DNA from: Actinomycetes bacterium
GTDB taxonomy: Bacteria; Actinomycetota; Acidimicrobiia; Acidimicrobiales; RAAP-2
Length of the DNA: 16,675 nt
Direction of reading: 5' to 3'
NCBI GenBank assembly: GCA_021800645.1
Contig: JAJYYT010000007.1
Span: forward strand, 1-16,675
Shown here: positions 1-9,006 of the stretch, piece after piece
How positions within the stretch are numbered: position 1 is the first letter of the stretch
Layout of the letters: every line of letters begins with the position of its first letter
Made by a program: the position numbers and the translations under genes
The notes under the pieces: generated by a model
Told to the model about the DNA's origin: nothing
Database searches by the model: none
What the model saw: the letters and a program-made list of their open reading frames with translations, nothing else

Positions 1-1
1 C

Positions 2-1507
2 GGTCTCGACGAGGACGCATTCCCGCGCCACCCCGCCCACGACGGGGACGACCTCCTTCTCGCCGAACCCCACGTCGGCGACTGGGACCCCCGCTCGGAG
101 GACCGCCAGCTGCTGCTCGACGCGCTGCTCGCCGCGACCGAGCACCTGATCGTCACCTACCAGGCCCGTGACCCCCGGACGAACCAGGAGCGAGCGCCCT
201 GCGTGCCGGTGGCCGAGCTGCTCGATGTCGTGGATCGCACGGTCAGGGTTCCCGACGGCTCCCCGCACCTCCACGCGAGGGCACACGTCGTCGTAGAGCA
301 CCCCCTGCAGTCCTTCGACCGGCGGAACTTCGTCGCCGGAGGGCTCGCAGGCGACCAGCCGTGGAGCTTCGATCCCGTCGATCTCGCGGGTGCGCGCGCG
401 CTCGTGCAACCGCGAAGAGAGCCCCGACCGTTCCTGTCACGCCCGCTCGATCGCCTCGACGCGCAGACCGTCCAGCTCGACGCGCTGGTGAGGTTCCTCG
501 AGCACCCCGTGCGCGCCTTTCTCCGAGAGCGGCTCGGCTGGTACGGGACCGCGAGCACCGCCGAGGTGAAGGACGCGCTCCCGGTCGCGCTCGACGCGCT
601 CGAGAGATGGGGAGTGGGCGACCGCATGCTCGGCGCGTTGCTCGCCGGCGCCACGATGGACGAGGCCCAAGCCGCGGAACTGGGCCGCGGTCTCCTGCCG
701 CCGGGAGAGCTCGCTGCCCACGAGCTGCGCGAGATCAAGCAGACCGCCGCCTCGCTGGCCGGTGCTGCGCGCCGTTGGACGGCCGAGAGCCAACCGGCAT
801 CGATCGAGGTCGCCGTCCGGCTCACCGACGGCCGCACGCTGATCGGCACGGTGCCCGATGTCTACTCGAAGGGCGCGTCCGAGGACCCGGGCGCAGCGGC
901 GTACGCCTGCATCGTTCGGTGCGTCTACTCCCAGCTCGGCCCGAAGCACCGGCTCGCCGCGTGGGCCCGCTTCCTCGCGCTGAGCGCCGCGCACCCCGAG
1001 CAGGAGGTCAGCGCCGTGACCATCGGGCGGAGCGCCGCCGCCGGGCGGGGTCCTCGCGTCGCGACCTCAGAGCTTCCTCCGCTCGGGAGCACGCCCGAGG
1101 AGCGCGTAACGGGCGCCCTCTCTGCACTGGCGGTCCTGGTCGACCTCTACGACCGTGGCATGTGCGAACCGCTTCCGCTGCCCACGAAGACCTCGGAAAA
1201 GTGCGCCGAGGCGCTGAGGGACGGGAAGCACCCGCGCTCCGCCTGCAGGACGACCTGGGATGCCGGGACGTACGTCCCCGGAGAAGCCGCCGACCCGGAG
1301 CACGTGCTCGTCCTGGGAGGAGAGACCACGATCGACGACCTCTTGGCAGAGCGTGCGCGCGGAGACGAGTGCGGACCGGGATGGGCGAGCGATCCGTCGC
1401 GCTTCGTGCGGCTCGCACGCCGCCTCTGGGAGCCCCTGTTGGCCCACGAGCGCCTGGAGCAGCGAGAGCACCTGGACCGCCTGGAGCAGCGGGAGCAGCG
1501 CACATGA
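2..1507 (+). CDS. recC: RecBCD enzyme subunit RecC (3' part, 5' end outside window)
   Basis: This is the C-terminal 501 residues of RecC, the Chi-recognition and scaffold subunit of the RecBCD helicase-nuclease that resects double-strand breaks. The frame is open from base 2. The first residues (GLDEDAFPR, then GDDLL and DPRSEDRQLLLDALL) are the conserved RecC stretch at the end of its inactive helicase-like domain, followed by TEHLIVTYQARDPRTN. The later part (from about base 480, PVRAFLRERLGW onward) fits the nuclease-like C-terminal domain, which in RecC has no catalytic metal site. The last 20 residues are unusually charged and repetitive (RLEQRE twice). The stop TGA at 1505-1507 overlaps the recB ATG at 1504, so translation is probably coupled. 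Identification rests on the conserved motifs plus the recB and recD neighbours. The true start lies upstream of the window. Confidence 0.93.
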   Translation, partial: GLDEDAFPRHPAHDGDDLLLAEPHVGDWDPRSEDRQLLLDALLAATEHLIVTYQARDPRTNQERAPCVPVAELLDVVDRTVRVPDGSPHLHARAHVVVEHPLQSFDRRNFVAGGLAGDQPWSFDPVDLAGARALVQPRREPRPFLSRPLDRLDAQTVQLDALVRFLEHPVRAFLRERLGWYGTASTAEVKDALPVALDALERWGVGDRMLGALLAGATMDEAQAAELGRGLLPPGELAAHELREIKQTAASLAGAARRWTAESQPASIEVAVRLTDGRTLIGTVPDVYSKGASEDPGAAAYACIVRCVYSQLGPKHRLAAWARFLALSAAHPEQEVSAVTIGRSAAAGRGPRVATSELPPLGSTPEERVTGALSALAVLVDLYDRGMCEPLPLPTKTSEKCAEALRDGKHPRSACRTTWDAGTYVPGEAADPEHVLVLGGETTIDDLLAERARGDECGPGWASDPSRFVRLARRLWEPLLAHERLEQREHLDRLEQREQRT

Positions 1508-4500
1508 CGGAGGCTCCGAGTGAGCCAACCAGCGGGCCAGCGATGCTCGGGCACTTCGACATCTGTGGTCCACTGCCCGGACCCGGCGTGACGGTCCTCG
1601 AAGCCAGCGCAGGCACCGGCAAGACCTTCACGATCGCCGCCCTGGTCACCCGTTTCGTCGCCGAGGGCGTCCCCCTCTCCGAGGTCCTCGCGGTCACCTT
1701 CACGCGCATGGCGACGGGCGAGCTGCGCGACAGGGTCCGTGCACGCCTCGTCTCCGCCGAGGCAGGGCTCGCGCGCACGCTCCGGGGCGCGCTCGAAGCC
1801 CCGAGCGAGGACGCGACCGAACCGCTCTGTGCGGACTCGCTGCTCCAGCTCCTCTCGAGAGGCTCGCCAGGGGAGGTGGCCGAGCGCCGGGAACGCCTCG
1901 CCGCCGCGATCACCTCCTTCGACGAGGCGACGATCACGACGACGCACGGATTCTGCCAGCTCATGCTGAGCGGGCTGGGCGTAGAAGCGGGCGTGCCGGC
2001 AGGAGCGGCCGTGCTGGAGGACCCCGACGACATCGTCGAGCAGACGGTCGACGACGTGTACGTGCGCTGGACGTCGCGCCTGGGGGTCCCGCCGTTCGAT
2101 CGGAACGGCGCGTTGGAGATCGCCCGCTGGGCGGTGGCGAACCCGGAGACGCCACTCGTTCCCGAGCCGGAGGGCACCCCTGCCTGCCTGCGGCGCAGCT
2201 TCGCCGAGGTGGTCCGCCGCGAGGTCGAGCGGCGGCTCTGCGACCTCGACCTCCTCACGTTCGACGATCTCCTGGTCAGGCTGAAGGACACCCTGCACGA
2301 CCCGGACCGTGGCGTAGCCGCCTGCGCGCGCCTGCGCTCCCGCTTCTCGGTCGTGCTCGTCGACGAGTTCCAGGACACCGACCCGATCCAGTGGGACGTG
2401 GTCCGGACCGCCTTCGGCACGGGCGAGACCGTGCTGGTCCTGATCGGCGACCCGAAGCAGGCCATCTACGCCTTCCGTGGCGCAGACGTCCACTCCTACC
2501 TCGAGGCCGCGCGCCTGGCGGAACGGCGCTTCACGCTCGGGGAGAACTGGCGGAGCGACGCAGGTCTGCTGGCGGCGCTCGACGCGCTGCTCGATCCGGT
2601 GCGGCTCGGCCACCCGGAGATCCAGTTCCGACCGGTCTCCGCCGCACCGTCGCACGAGCGGCCGGGGCTTCTCGGCGCTCCGGCCGCTGAGCCGCTTCGG
2701 GCGCGGCTCGTCCCCACGAGGGAGTCCGGGCTCGAGACGACGAGGTCGGGCCAGATCCGCAAACAGTCGGCGGTGGAGCTCGTGGCACAGGACCTGGCCG
2801 CCGACGTCGTCGGCGTCCTCGGCTCCGGCGCTCGACTCGTGAGCTACGCGGACGACGGCGCCGAGCGCGTCGAGCGACGCGTGACGCCTGGGGACGTCGC
2901 GGTGCTCGTCGCCACCAACGCGCAGGCCCGGCTCGTCCAAAAGGCACTGCGCCTCGCGGGCGTGCCGGCGGTCGTCACCGGGACCGAGAGCGTGCTCTCC
3001 ACGCCGGCCGCCAGGGATTGGCTGGCGCTGCTCGAAGCGACCGAGCAGCCCGCGAGCCGTGCCCGCGCGGTCGCGGTCGCGCTCACGCCGTTCCTCGGGA
3101 TGACCGGAGACGACGTCGCTGCCGCCGACGAGCTCGAGTGGGAGGCGTTGCACGCACGACTGCACCGATGGAACGCGCTGCTGCGCCGGCGCGGTGTGGC
3201 GTCGCTGTTCCGGACGGTGCTCGCGGACGAGGGGGTCCCCGGCCGTCTTCTGCAAGAGCGCGACGGCGAACGCAAGATGACCGATCTCGGCCACATCGCC
3301 CAGCTCCTCCACGTCGAGGCGTCGGCTGCTCAGCACGGCCCGACCGCCTTGCGAGCGTGGCTCGCCCGTCGCATCGAAGAAGCGGCGGCCGGCCGCGAGG
3401 GCGCCTCGGCGGAGGACCGCAGCCGGTGGATCGACTCGGACGCCGACGCGGTGCAGGTCCTCACGATCCACCGCTCCAAAGGCCTCGAGTTCCCGGTCGT
3501 GTACTGCCCGTTCCTCTGGGACGCTGCGCCAGGGAAGAAGGGGCGACCGGTCGTCTTCCACGACCCGGCCGACGGGATGCGGCGCAAGCTCGACGTCGCA
3601 GGCATCGACGGCGGCTCGGACTACGACCTCCACTTCCAGCTGCAACGCCAAGAAGAGCGCGGGGAAGCGCTGAGATCGCTCTACGTCGCACTCACGAGGG
3701 CGAAGCACCAGGTCGTCCTGTGGTGGATCCAGGCGACCGACAGCCACCAGTCGCCGCTCGGCAGACTGCTCTTGGCGCGCGACGGCGACGGGGAGGTGGC
3801 GGCGAGCTCCCCCCGAGCGCCCAGGGACGACGAAGTGCGGGCGCTGTTCGAGCGGCTCGCCGCGACGGCACCAGGCCTCGTCGGCATCGAACAGGTGGCC
3901 ACCAGGAGCGTGCCACGCGCCGGCTGGTCGAGCCGGGTCGCGCACGTCGCCGCGCCGCTCGGCACCGCGCCCTTCGGGCGCTCCTTCGAGCTGGGCTGGA
4001 CGAGGACGTCGTACTCGGGCATCACGGCGCTCGTCCACGGCGGTCCGGACGCAGAGGGCGCAGAGGGCGCAGAGAACGATCACGAGGACCTCGGGACGAT
4101 CGACGAGCCGCTCGCCGGAGCGCCGGCCGGCACCGGCGCGGGCGCGGCCGGCGGCGTTTGGGACGGCTGGGACGGCCCGGACGGCGCGGGAGAGCCCTCG
4201 ATGCGCGACGTCCGATCGCTGTGGTCGGACCTGCCGAGCGGCACCGGCATCGGCACCTTCGTCCACCGCGTGCTCGAGCGGATCGACTTCACGGCTCCGG
4301 ACCTCGAGGGGGAGATCGCACGGCGGATCAGTGGGTCGGGCACGCCGCCCCTCGAGGCGTCCGCGCCGCTGGAGCCGCTCGTCGCTGCGCTGCGGGCGTC
4401 GATCACCACGCCGCTCGGACCGCTTCCCGGCGGGATCAGCCTGGCCCAGATCGGACGGGCCGACCGGATCGACGAGATGGGCTTCGAGCTGCCGCTGGCC

Positions 4501-5061
4501 GGCGGAGACCGGCCGGGCGCAGCGAGAGGCGTCTCGACGAGAGACATGGCCCGGCTGTTCGAGCTCCACGAGGCCGCGGGGTCAAAGAACGCGCTGGCGG
4601 GCTACGCGCAGCGGCTGCGGGACCCGCTCCTCGAGACGGGCCTGCGCGGCTATCTGACCGGAAGCCTCGACCTCGTCTTCCGGACGCCGACGCAGCACCG
4701 TGGGGACGGCGGCACCTGGCGGTACTTCGTCGCCGACTACAAGACGAACCGGCTGGGCCCCGATGACGAGGTGCTCTCCGCCTGGCACTACCGGCCTGCG
4801 GCGCTCCGGGCAGAGATGCTCAGGATGCACTATCCGCTCCAGGCGATCCTCTACCTGGTCGCCTTGCATCGCTACCTGCGCTGGCGGCTCCGGGACTACG
4901 ACCCGGAGGTGCACCTGGGGGGTGTCCTCTACCTCTTCCTCCGCGGGATGTCGGGGCCCGGGACGCCGGCGGTCGACGGCACGCCCTGCGGCGTGTTCTC
5001 CTGGCGCCCGCCCGCCGCGCTCGTGACCGGGATGTCGGAGCTTTTCGAGGCGGAGTCGTGA
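1504..5061 (+). CDS. recB: RecBCD enzyme subunit RecB (3'-5' helicase and nuclease)
   Basis: 1185 residues, close to the about 1180 of E. coli RecB. It is an SF1A (UvrD-like) 3'-5' helicase fused to the only nuclease of RecBCD. Visible motifs: Walker A EASAGTGKT (residues 33-41); Walker B LVDEFQDTDPIQW (285-297); GDPKQAIYAFRG (315-326); motif V-like TIHRSKGLEF (about 654-663); motif VI LYVALTRAK (726-734). A Gly/Ala/Glu-rich linker (about 849-899) precedes the nuclease domain. Candidate metal/catalytic residues there are His921 (GTFVHRVLE), Asp1056 (GSLDLVF), Asp1078 and Lys1080 (VADYKTN), matching the H/D/D/K set of E. coli RecB, so the nuclease looks intact. The start is chosen at ATG 1504 because it overlaps the recC stop (ATGA) and sits just ahead of the Walker A region. 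The same frame is open further upstream, but only antisense to nothing useful and overlapping recC. The stop overlaps the recD GTG at 5058. Confidence 0.97.
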   Translation: MTEAPSEPTSGPAMLGHFDICGPLPGPGVTVLEASAGTGKTFTIAALVTRFVAEGVPLSEVLAVTFTRMATGELRDRVRARLVSAEAGLARTLRGALEAPSEDATEPLCADSLLQLLSRGSPGEVAERRERLAAAITSFDEATITTTHGFCQLMLSGLGVEAGVPAGAAVLEDPDDIVEQTVDDVYVRWTSRLGVPPFDRNGALEIARWAVANPETPLVPEPEGTPACLRRSFAEVVRREVERRLCDLDLLTFDDLLVRLKDTLHDPDRGVAACARLRSRFSVVLVDEFQDTDPIQWDVVRTAFGTGETVLVLIGDPKQAIYAFRGADVHSYLEAARLAERRFTLGENWRSDAGLLAALDALLDPVRLGHPEIQFRPVSAAPSHERPGLLGAPAAEPLRARLVPTRESGLETTRSGQIRKQSAVELVAQDLAADVVGVLGSGARLVSYADDGAERVERRVTPGDVAVLVATNAQARLVQKALRLAGVPAVVTGTESVLSTPAARDWLALLEATEQPASRARAVAVALTPFLGMTGDDVAAADELEWEALHARLHRWNALLRRRGVASLFRTVLADEGVPGRLLQERDGERKMTDLGHIAQLLHVEASAAQHGPTALRAWLARRIEEAAAGREGASAEDRSRWIDSDADAVQVLTIHRSKGLEFPVVYCPFLWDAAPGKKGRPVVFHDPADGMRRKLDVAGIDGGSDYDLHFQLQRQEERGEALRSLYVALTRAKHQVVLWWIQATDSHQSPLGRLLLARDGDGEVAASSPRAPRDDEVRALFERLAATAPGLVGIEQVATRSVPRAGWSSRVAHVAAPLGTAPFGRSFELGWTRTSYSGITALVHGGPDAEGAEGAENDHEDLGTIDEPLAGAPAGTGAGAAGGVWDGWDGPDGAGEPSMRDVRSLWSDLPSGTGIGTFVHRVLERIDFTAPDLEGEIARRISGSGTPPLEASAPLEPLVAALRASITTPLGPLPGGISLAQIGRADRIDEMGFELPLAGGDRPGAARGVSTRDMARLFELHEAAGSKNALAGYAQRLRDPLLETGLRGYLTGSLDLVFRTPTQHRGDGGTWRYFVADYKTNRLGPDDEVLSAWHYRPAALRAEMLRMHYPLQAILYLVALHRYLRWRLRDYDPEVHLGGVLYLFLRGMSGPGTPAVDGTPCGVFSWRPPAALVTGMSELFEAES

Positions 5062-6977
5062 CCGAGGCACTCGACGCGACCCTCGTGCTCGGGCTCCCGG
5101 CAGGCTCGTTGCTCCGTGTCTTCAACCGTGCCGGCGTGCTCGCGCCGGCCGACGTCCACGTCGCCCGGCGGCTGGGCATCCTCGGGGGGGACGACGACGA
5201 GCTGGTGGCGCTGGCCGCGGCGTTCGCGGTCCGGGCTCCGCGTCTCGGGCACATCCGAGCGGACCTCCGCTCGTTGAGGACAGTCGCAGAGAGCGAAGGG
5301 GAGGAGGAGACAGACCTGGACGACTTGCCGTGGCCCGACCCGGACACGTGGCTCTCCAAGGTCGCGGCGAGCCCCCTCGTGGCGGTCGGCGAGGAGGATG
5401 CGAGGGTCGCGCCGCTCCGCCTGATCGGCACCGCGCTGTACCTCGACCGGTTCTGGCGCGACGAACGGGAGGTGGCGGCCCAACTGGTGGCACGCGTGGG
5501 GTCGCAGCCCTCAGCGCCGGCCGGACGACCGACCGACGGCCTGTGGCTGGCGGCGGCGGTCGGGCGTCTGTTCCCGAGCGACGCCGACCCCGAGCAGCGC
5601 TGGGCGGTCGCCGTGGCTGCGCTGCGGGGCCTCGTGGTCATCGTCGGCGGCCCCGGGACCGGAAAGACCACGACCGTGGCGAAGCTCATCGGCCTGTTGG
5701 GCGAACAGGCGTCCGCGGCCGGTTCGGAGCTGCCGCTCGTCGCTCTCGCCGCCCCGACCGGCAAGGCGGCGAACCGCATGCAGGAAGCGGTGCGCGCCGC
5801 CGCCGAGGAGCTCGACCTCAGCCCAGCGGTCCTCGGGCAATTGCGCAGTCTCCACGCGTCGACGCTGCACCGCTTGCTGCGACCACGGCCCGACAACGCG
5901 AGCCGGTTCCGCTACGACCGCCGCAACCGCCTCCCCCACGACGTCGTGATCGTGGACGAGGCGTCGATGCTGTCGTTGTGGCTCATGGCTCGCCTCGTGG
6001 AAGCCGTGCGCCACGACGCACGGCTCGTGCTCGTCGGCGACGCACAGCAGCTCTCGTCGGTGGAAGCCGGAGCCGTGCTCGGCGACATCGTGGGACCAGC
6101 GTCCAGCCGTTCGCGGACGCGCGCCTCGTTCGGCGCGCAGCTGGAGGCGATGACCGGGGTGAGGCTCTCTCCCGAGCTCACCGTGCCCACCGGGCCGGCG
6201 ATCGGCGACGGGATCGTCGTGCTGAGGACCAACCACCGCTTCTCAGGGGCGCTCGCCGACCTCGCAGAAGCGATCCGGCGCGGCGACCCCGACGCGGCCC
6301 TCGACACGCTCAGCGCCGGTGAAGAGGGCACGGGGCTCCAATGGCTGCAAGCCGACCCCGCCGAGGCCGACCCCGAGCAGCTCGAACCGCTCCACCGTCT
6401 CGCAACCAGCTCGGGTTCCCTGGTGGTCGAGGCGGCGAGAGCTGGAGATGGCGGCGCAGCGCTCGCCGCCCTCGCGAGCTGGCGGATCCTGTGCGCGCAC
6501 CGACGCGGGCCCGCGGGCGTGGCCATCTGGAACGCTCGGGTCCGTCAGTGGCTGGAACGCGCGATCGACGACTACTCGACGGCCGACGAGTGGTACGTCG
6601 GACGGCCCGTCGTGGTCACGGCCAACGACTACGGTCTTCGGCTCTTCAACGGGGACACCGGCGTTCTCGTTGCCCGGGGGTCGGCGGGCCTCACGGCCGC
6701 GTTCGAGCGGACCGCGGTCAGCCCGTCACGGTTGTCGCGGGTCGAGACGGCCTACGCGATGACGGTCCACAAAGCCCAGGGCTCCGAGTTCGACCACGTG
6801 GCCGTGGTGCTTCCCCGGCCGGCGTCCCGGATCCTCACCCGTGAGCTGCTCTACACCGCGGTGACCCGCGCCAAGCGCCAGCTGCTCCTCGCCGGCACGG
6901 AAGAGGCCGTGAGGAGGGCCATCGGCCGGCCGATCGCCAGGGCTTCGGGGCTCACGGACCGCCTGTGGAGATGCTGA
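5058..6977 (+). CDS. recD: RecBCD enzyme subunit RecD (5'-3' helicase)
   Basis: 639 residues (E. coli RecD is 608). It is the SF1B 5'-3' DNA helicase motor of RecBCD, moving on the strand opposite to RecB. The N-terminal about 190 residues are the less conserved RecB-contacting domain. Then follow Walker A GGPGTGKT (197-204), PTGKAANRMQEA (about 233-244), the helicase motif HASTLHRLL, Walker B VIVDEASML with DEAS at 300-303, VGDAQQLSSVEAGAVL, and near the C-terminus AMTVHKAQGSEF and LLYTAVTRAK. The GTG start at 5058-5060 overlaps the recB stop (GTGA), which argues for this start. It is the third gene of a recC-recB-recD operon. Its stop lies 36 bases from the stop of the convergent solute-binding-protein gene. 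Confidence 0.96.
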   Translation: MTEALDATLVLGLPAGSLLRVFNRAGVLAPADVHVARRLGILGGDDDELVALAAAFAVRAPRLGHIRADLRSLRTVAESEGEEETDLDDLPWPDPDTWLSKVAASPLVAVGEEDARVAPLRLIGTALYLDRFWRDEREVAAQLVARVGSQPSAPAGRPTDGLWLAAAVGRLFPSDADPEQRWAVAVAALRGLVVIVGGPGTGKTTTVAKLIGLLGEQASAAGSELPLVALAAPTGKAANRMQEAVRAAAEELDLSPAVLGQLRSLHASTLHRLLRPRPDNASRFRYDRRNRLPHDVVIVDEASMLSLWLMARLVEAVRHDARLVLVGDAQQLSSVEAGAVLGDIVGPASSRSRTRASFGAQLEAMTGVRLSPELTVPTGPAIGDGIVVLRTNHRFSGALADLAEAIRRGDPDAALDTLSAGEEGTGLQWLQADPAEADPEQLEPLHRLATSSGSLVVEAARAGDGGAALAALASWRILCAHRRGPAGVAIWNARVRQWLERAIDDYSTADEWYVGRPVVVTANDYGLRLFNGDTGVLVARGSAGLTAAFERTAVSPSRLSRVETAYAMTVHKAQGSEFDHVAVVLPRPASRILTRELLYTAVTRAKRQLLLAGTEEAVRRAIGRPIARASGLTDRLWRC

Positions 6978-6979
6978 AC

Positions 6980-7013
6980 GCAGGCTCGGGCAGGCCCGTG
7001 CCTCGCGACCTGC
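6980..7013. terminator. Possible bidirectional hairpin between convergent recD and SBP genes
   Basis: The 36-base convergent gap holds GCAGG (6980-6984) facing CCTGC (7009-7013), with an inner CGGG-CAGG-CCCG palindrome at 6987-6998. No clear T-tract flanks it on either strand, so it is at best a weak or factor-assisted terminator. The call rests on location plus symmetry. Confidence 0.25.
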
Positions 7014-8921
7014 CTACTTCCAGTGGAATGTCGCAGGTGTGTTGTCGTCCAGCGGGCTGAGCGCAGGGTGCGTGATTCCCTTGTGGACCTCGGCGACTGT
7101 GACCAGGGCAGGCTGGAAGATGTCGGGCAGCTGCTTCGCGATCAGGTTCTCGTACTTCGTGAGGCTCTCTGTGGTCGTGATGGTCTGCCTGATCAGCCTG
7201 TTCGCAGTCGGTGTTGTGAAGCTCGGATAGTTGGACCCGGCGCCCTTGGCGAAGAGCTCTTCTCCGCTCGGGTAGTGGTCTGGTGTGTAGGACCACGCGA
7301 AGCCCGCCGCGGCGAGCTGCCACGGGCAGCCGTGCGGGCAGGGCACCACGCTGCCGGCGATCGCGTCGAACGACTCGCTGATGAGCCGCATTTGGATACC
7401 TGCCTGCTCCCAGCTCGACTGCTCGGCGACCGTGACGTCCTTGAGCGACGTTGTCCCCGACGCGTACAGCAGTGTGAAGGCGAGCTTCGTACCTGCCTTG
7501 ATCCCGGCACCGCAGTGTCCGGGGCCCTTGCCCGGCCTCGTGCACGTGCTCACCCCGCCGGGAACCACCTTCCAGCCGTGGGAGCGGAGCAGCGCCCGTG
7601 CGTGCGCGGGGTCGTAGGGGTACGGGTTCGACGCTTCATAGGAGGACGAGAACGGATTGTGCGGCCACACCGGCACCGGTCCGTAATCGGGCACGCCGTA
7701 GCCCTTCTCCAGCCGGTCGATGTAGAGCTTCTGTGTGACGAGCGACTGGAGCGCCTGACGGACGTACAGCTGGCGGAAGAGGGCTCCGGCGGTCCCCGCG
7801 TGGCTGGTCGACCGCTCGTTCTCCAAGATGGCGTTGAAGCCCCACAGGTAGACGGGCTCGAGCGTGAATGTCGCCGCGAGCCGAGGGTTGTTCTTTCCCG
7901 GTACGAGTGTCTGTGTCGGCCGGGACGGCGCAATGGCGGGCGATGTGATCTCTGTACGCGGGATGTAGTAGCTCACGTCGACTGTGCCCGAGATCAGCGC
8001 GTCGAACTCGGCTGTCGCAGACGTGAAGGGCTTCTCCACGAACCGCTTGTAGGTCGGCTTGTTCGGCCCGGAGTACGAGGGGTTCGGCACCATCACGACA
8101 GGAGCTGTCGGGCCGAAGGACTTGAGCCTCCAGGGACCGTCGACGACCTGCCAGAGCGGGTTCGTCGCGTAGGTGGGGAGGGCGTCGATGGTTGTCTTGG
8201 GCTTTGTCGGGTTGAAGCCCGACTGCCTGGACAAGAAGTCGTACACCGCCTTGCATGCAGCATTCGCCGTGCCGTAGCGCGCCGTCGCGCAATGGGAGGA
8301 GCCCGGAGCCGCCTTGGGGGACGCGCGTGTCCAGTCGAGCGGGAGCGGCGTGATCTGCGAAAGCTCGTTGTAGAGCAGCCAGTGGCTGTTGAACGTCCGG
8401 TCGAAGGTGATCGTGAACTTGGTGGGGCTGATGACCGTGAAGCTCTTCACGCTTGTCGGCATCGAGAGGCCACCGGGGAACCAGCCTGCGTAGCCTGTGG
8501 GCTTCTGGTGCCAGATGTTCATCCAGAAGAGCACGTCTGTGGCGGTGACGTTGGCGCCGTCCGACCACCTGTACGGCTTCAAGGTGATGGTGACCGTCTT
8601 GCCGCCGTTCGAGGTGACCGGGACGTCGGCGAGCGAGAGCCTGGTGTTCAGGATCGGCTTCGCCCCTGTCCCGAACCAGTAGAGCGGGCGGAACATGTAG
8701 TACTGGAACTCGGGGATGTTCGGGACGGTGAAGTACGCGGATGTCATGAACGGGAAGATGTAGTTGGGGGACTGCCCGGGCTTCTCCGCCCAGGTGATCG
8801 TCGACTTTGTGACCGACGCCGACGCCGCCGGGGACCCCGGGATCGTGAGGCCCATCGTGATCGCTGCACCCATGACGAGCGCGACGGTCAAGCCGCGCAC
8901 CCTCCTCCTCGCGTTCTGCAT
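7014..8921 (-). CDS. Secreted ABC transporter solute-binding protein, family 5 (peptide/nickel type)
   Basis: 635 residues. This is an extracytoplasmic binding protein of the SBP family 5 (DppA/OppA/NikA type), expected to capture oligopeptides or similar small ligands for an ABC importer. The N-terminus has an Arg-rich n-region (RRRVR), a hydrophobic core at about 11-28 and an Ala/Ser cleavage region (SPAASAS, about 31-37), so it is a Sec-type signal peptide. No lipobox cysteine is visible, which is unusual for a Gram-positive binding protein. Family features follow: FRPLYW, ITLKPYRWSDGANVTATDVLFWMNIW, and a late VAEQSSWEQAGIQMRLI. Six cysteines fall in three close pairs (211/223, 460/470, 528/532), suggesting extracytoplasmic disulfides. 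The start is ATG 8921 because GAGGAGGGG lies 6 bases upstream; an in-frame start at 8984 would add 21 residues before the signal sequence. No permease or ATPase gene is next to it. Threonine codons are strongly ACA-biased, unlike the neighbours. The ligand is unknown. Confidence 0.88.
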   Translation of the reverse strand: MQNARRRVRGLTVALVMGAAITMGLTIPGSPAASASVTKSTITWAEKPGQSPNYIFPFMTSAYFTVPNIPEFQYYMFRPLYWFGTGAKPILNTRLSLADVPVTSNGGKTVTITLKPYRWSDGANVTATDVLFWMNIWHQKPTGYAGWFPGGLSMPTSVKSFTVISPTKFTITFDRTFNSHWLLYNELSQITPLPLDWTRASPKAAPGSSHCATARYGTANAACKAVYDFLSRQSGFNPTKPKTTIDALPTYATNPLWQVVDGPWRLKSFGPTAPVVMVPNPSYSGPNKPTYKRFVEKPFTSATAEFDALISGTVDVSYYIPRTEITSPAIAPSRPTQTLVPGKNNPRLAATFTLEPVYLWGFNAILENERSTSHAGTAGALFRQLYVRQALQSLVTQKLYIDRLEKGYGVPDYGPVPVWPHNPFSSSYEASNPYPYDPAHARALLRSHGWKVVPGGVSTCTRPGKGPGHCGAGIKAGTKLAFTLLYASGTTSLKDVTVAEQSSWEQAGIQMRLISESFDAIAGSVVPCPHGCPWQLAAAGFAWSYTPDHYPSGEELFAKGAGSNYPSFTTPTANRLIRQTITTTESLTKYENLIAKQLPDIFQPALVTVAEVHKGITHPALSPLDDNTPATFHWK

Positions 8922-8927
8922 GCCGCT

Positions 8928-8936
8928 CCCCTCCTC
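8928..8936 (-). promoter_or_regulatory. Ribosome binding site of the solute-binding-protein gene
   Basis: Minus-strand GAGGAGGGG, 6 bases before ATG 8921. It is the strongest Shine-Dalgarno match in the region and decides the start at 8921 over the upstream in-frame start at 8984. Confidence 0.8.
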
Positions 8937-9006
8937 GGTCTCATCGGTCCGGCGGCTGCACAGATGCAAGCCGACGCTGCGCACAGCCCTTCGTCACGTC
9001 ACCTTC

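Noticed and set aside
361..1503. Upstream extension of the recB frame into recC
   Set aside because: The extension is an Arg/Ala-rich out-of-phase reading of recC. The overlap-coupled ATG at 1504 precedes the conserved RecB N-terminus.
1147..4569. 1140-codon open frame antisense to recB
   Set aside because: Long antisense frames are expected opposite GC-rich codons. Its translation is low-complexity Arg/Gly/Pro/Ala-rich without motifs, while recB on the plus strand has every helicase and nuclease motif.
3018..4766. 582-codon plus-strand frame inside recB in another phase
   Set aside because: Arg/Gly-rich shadow of recB; all conserved motifs are in the recB frame.
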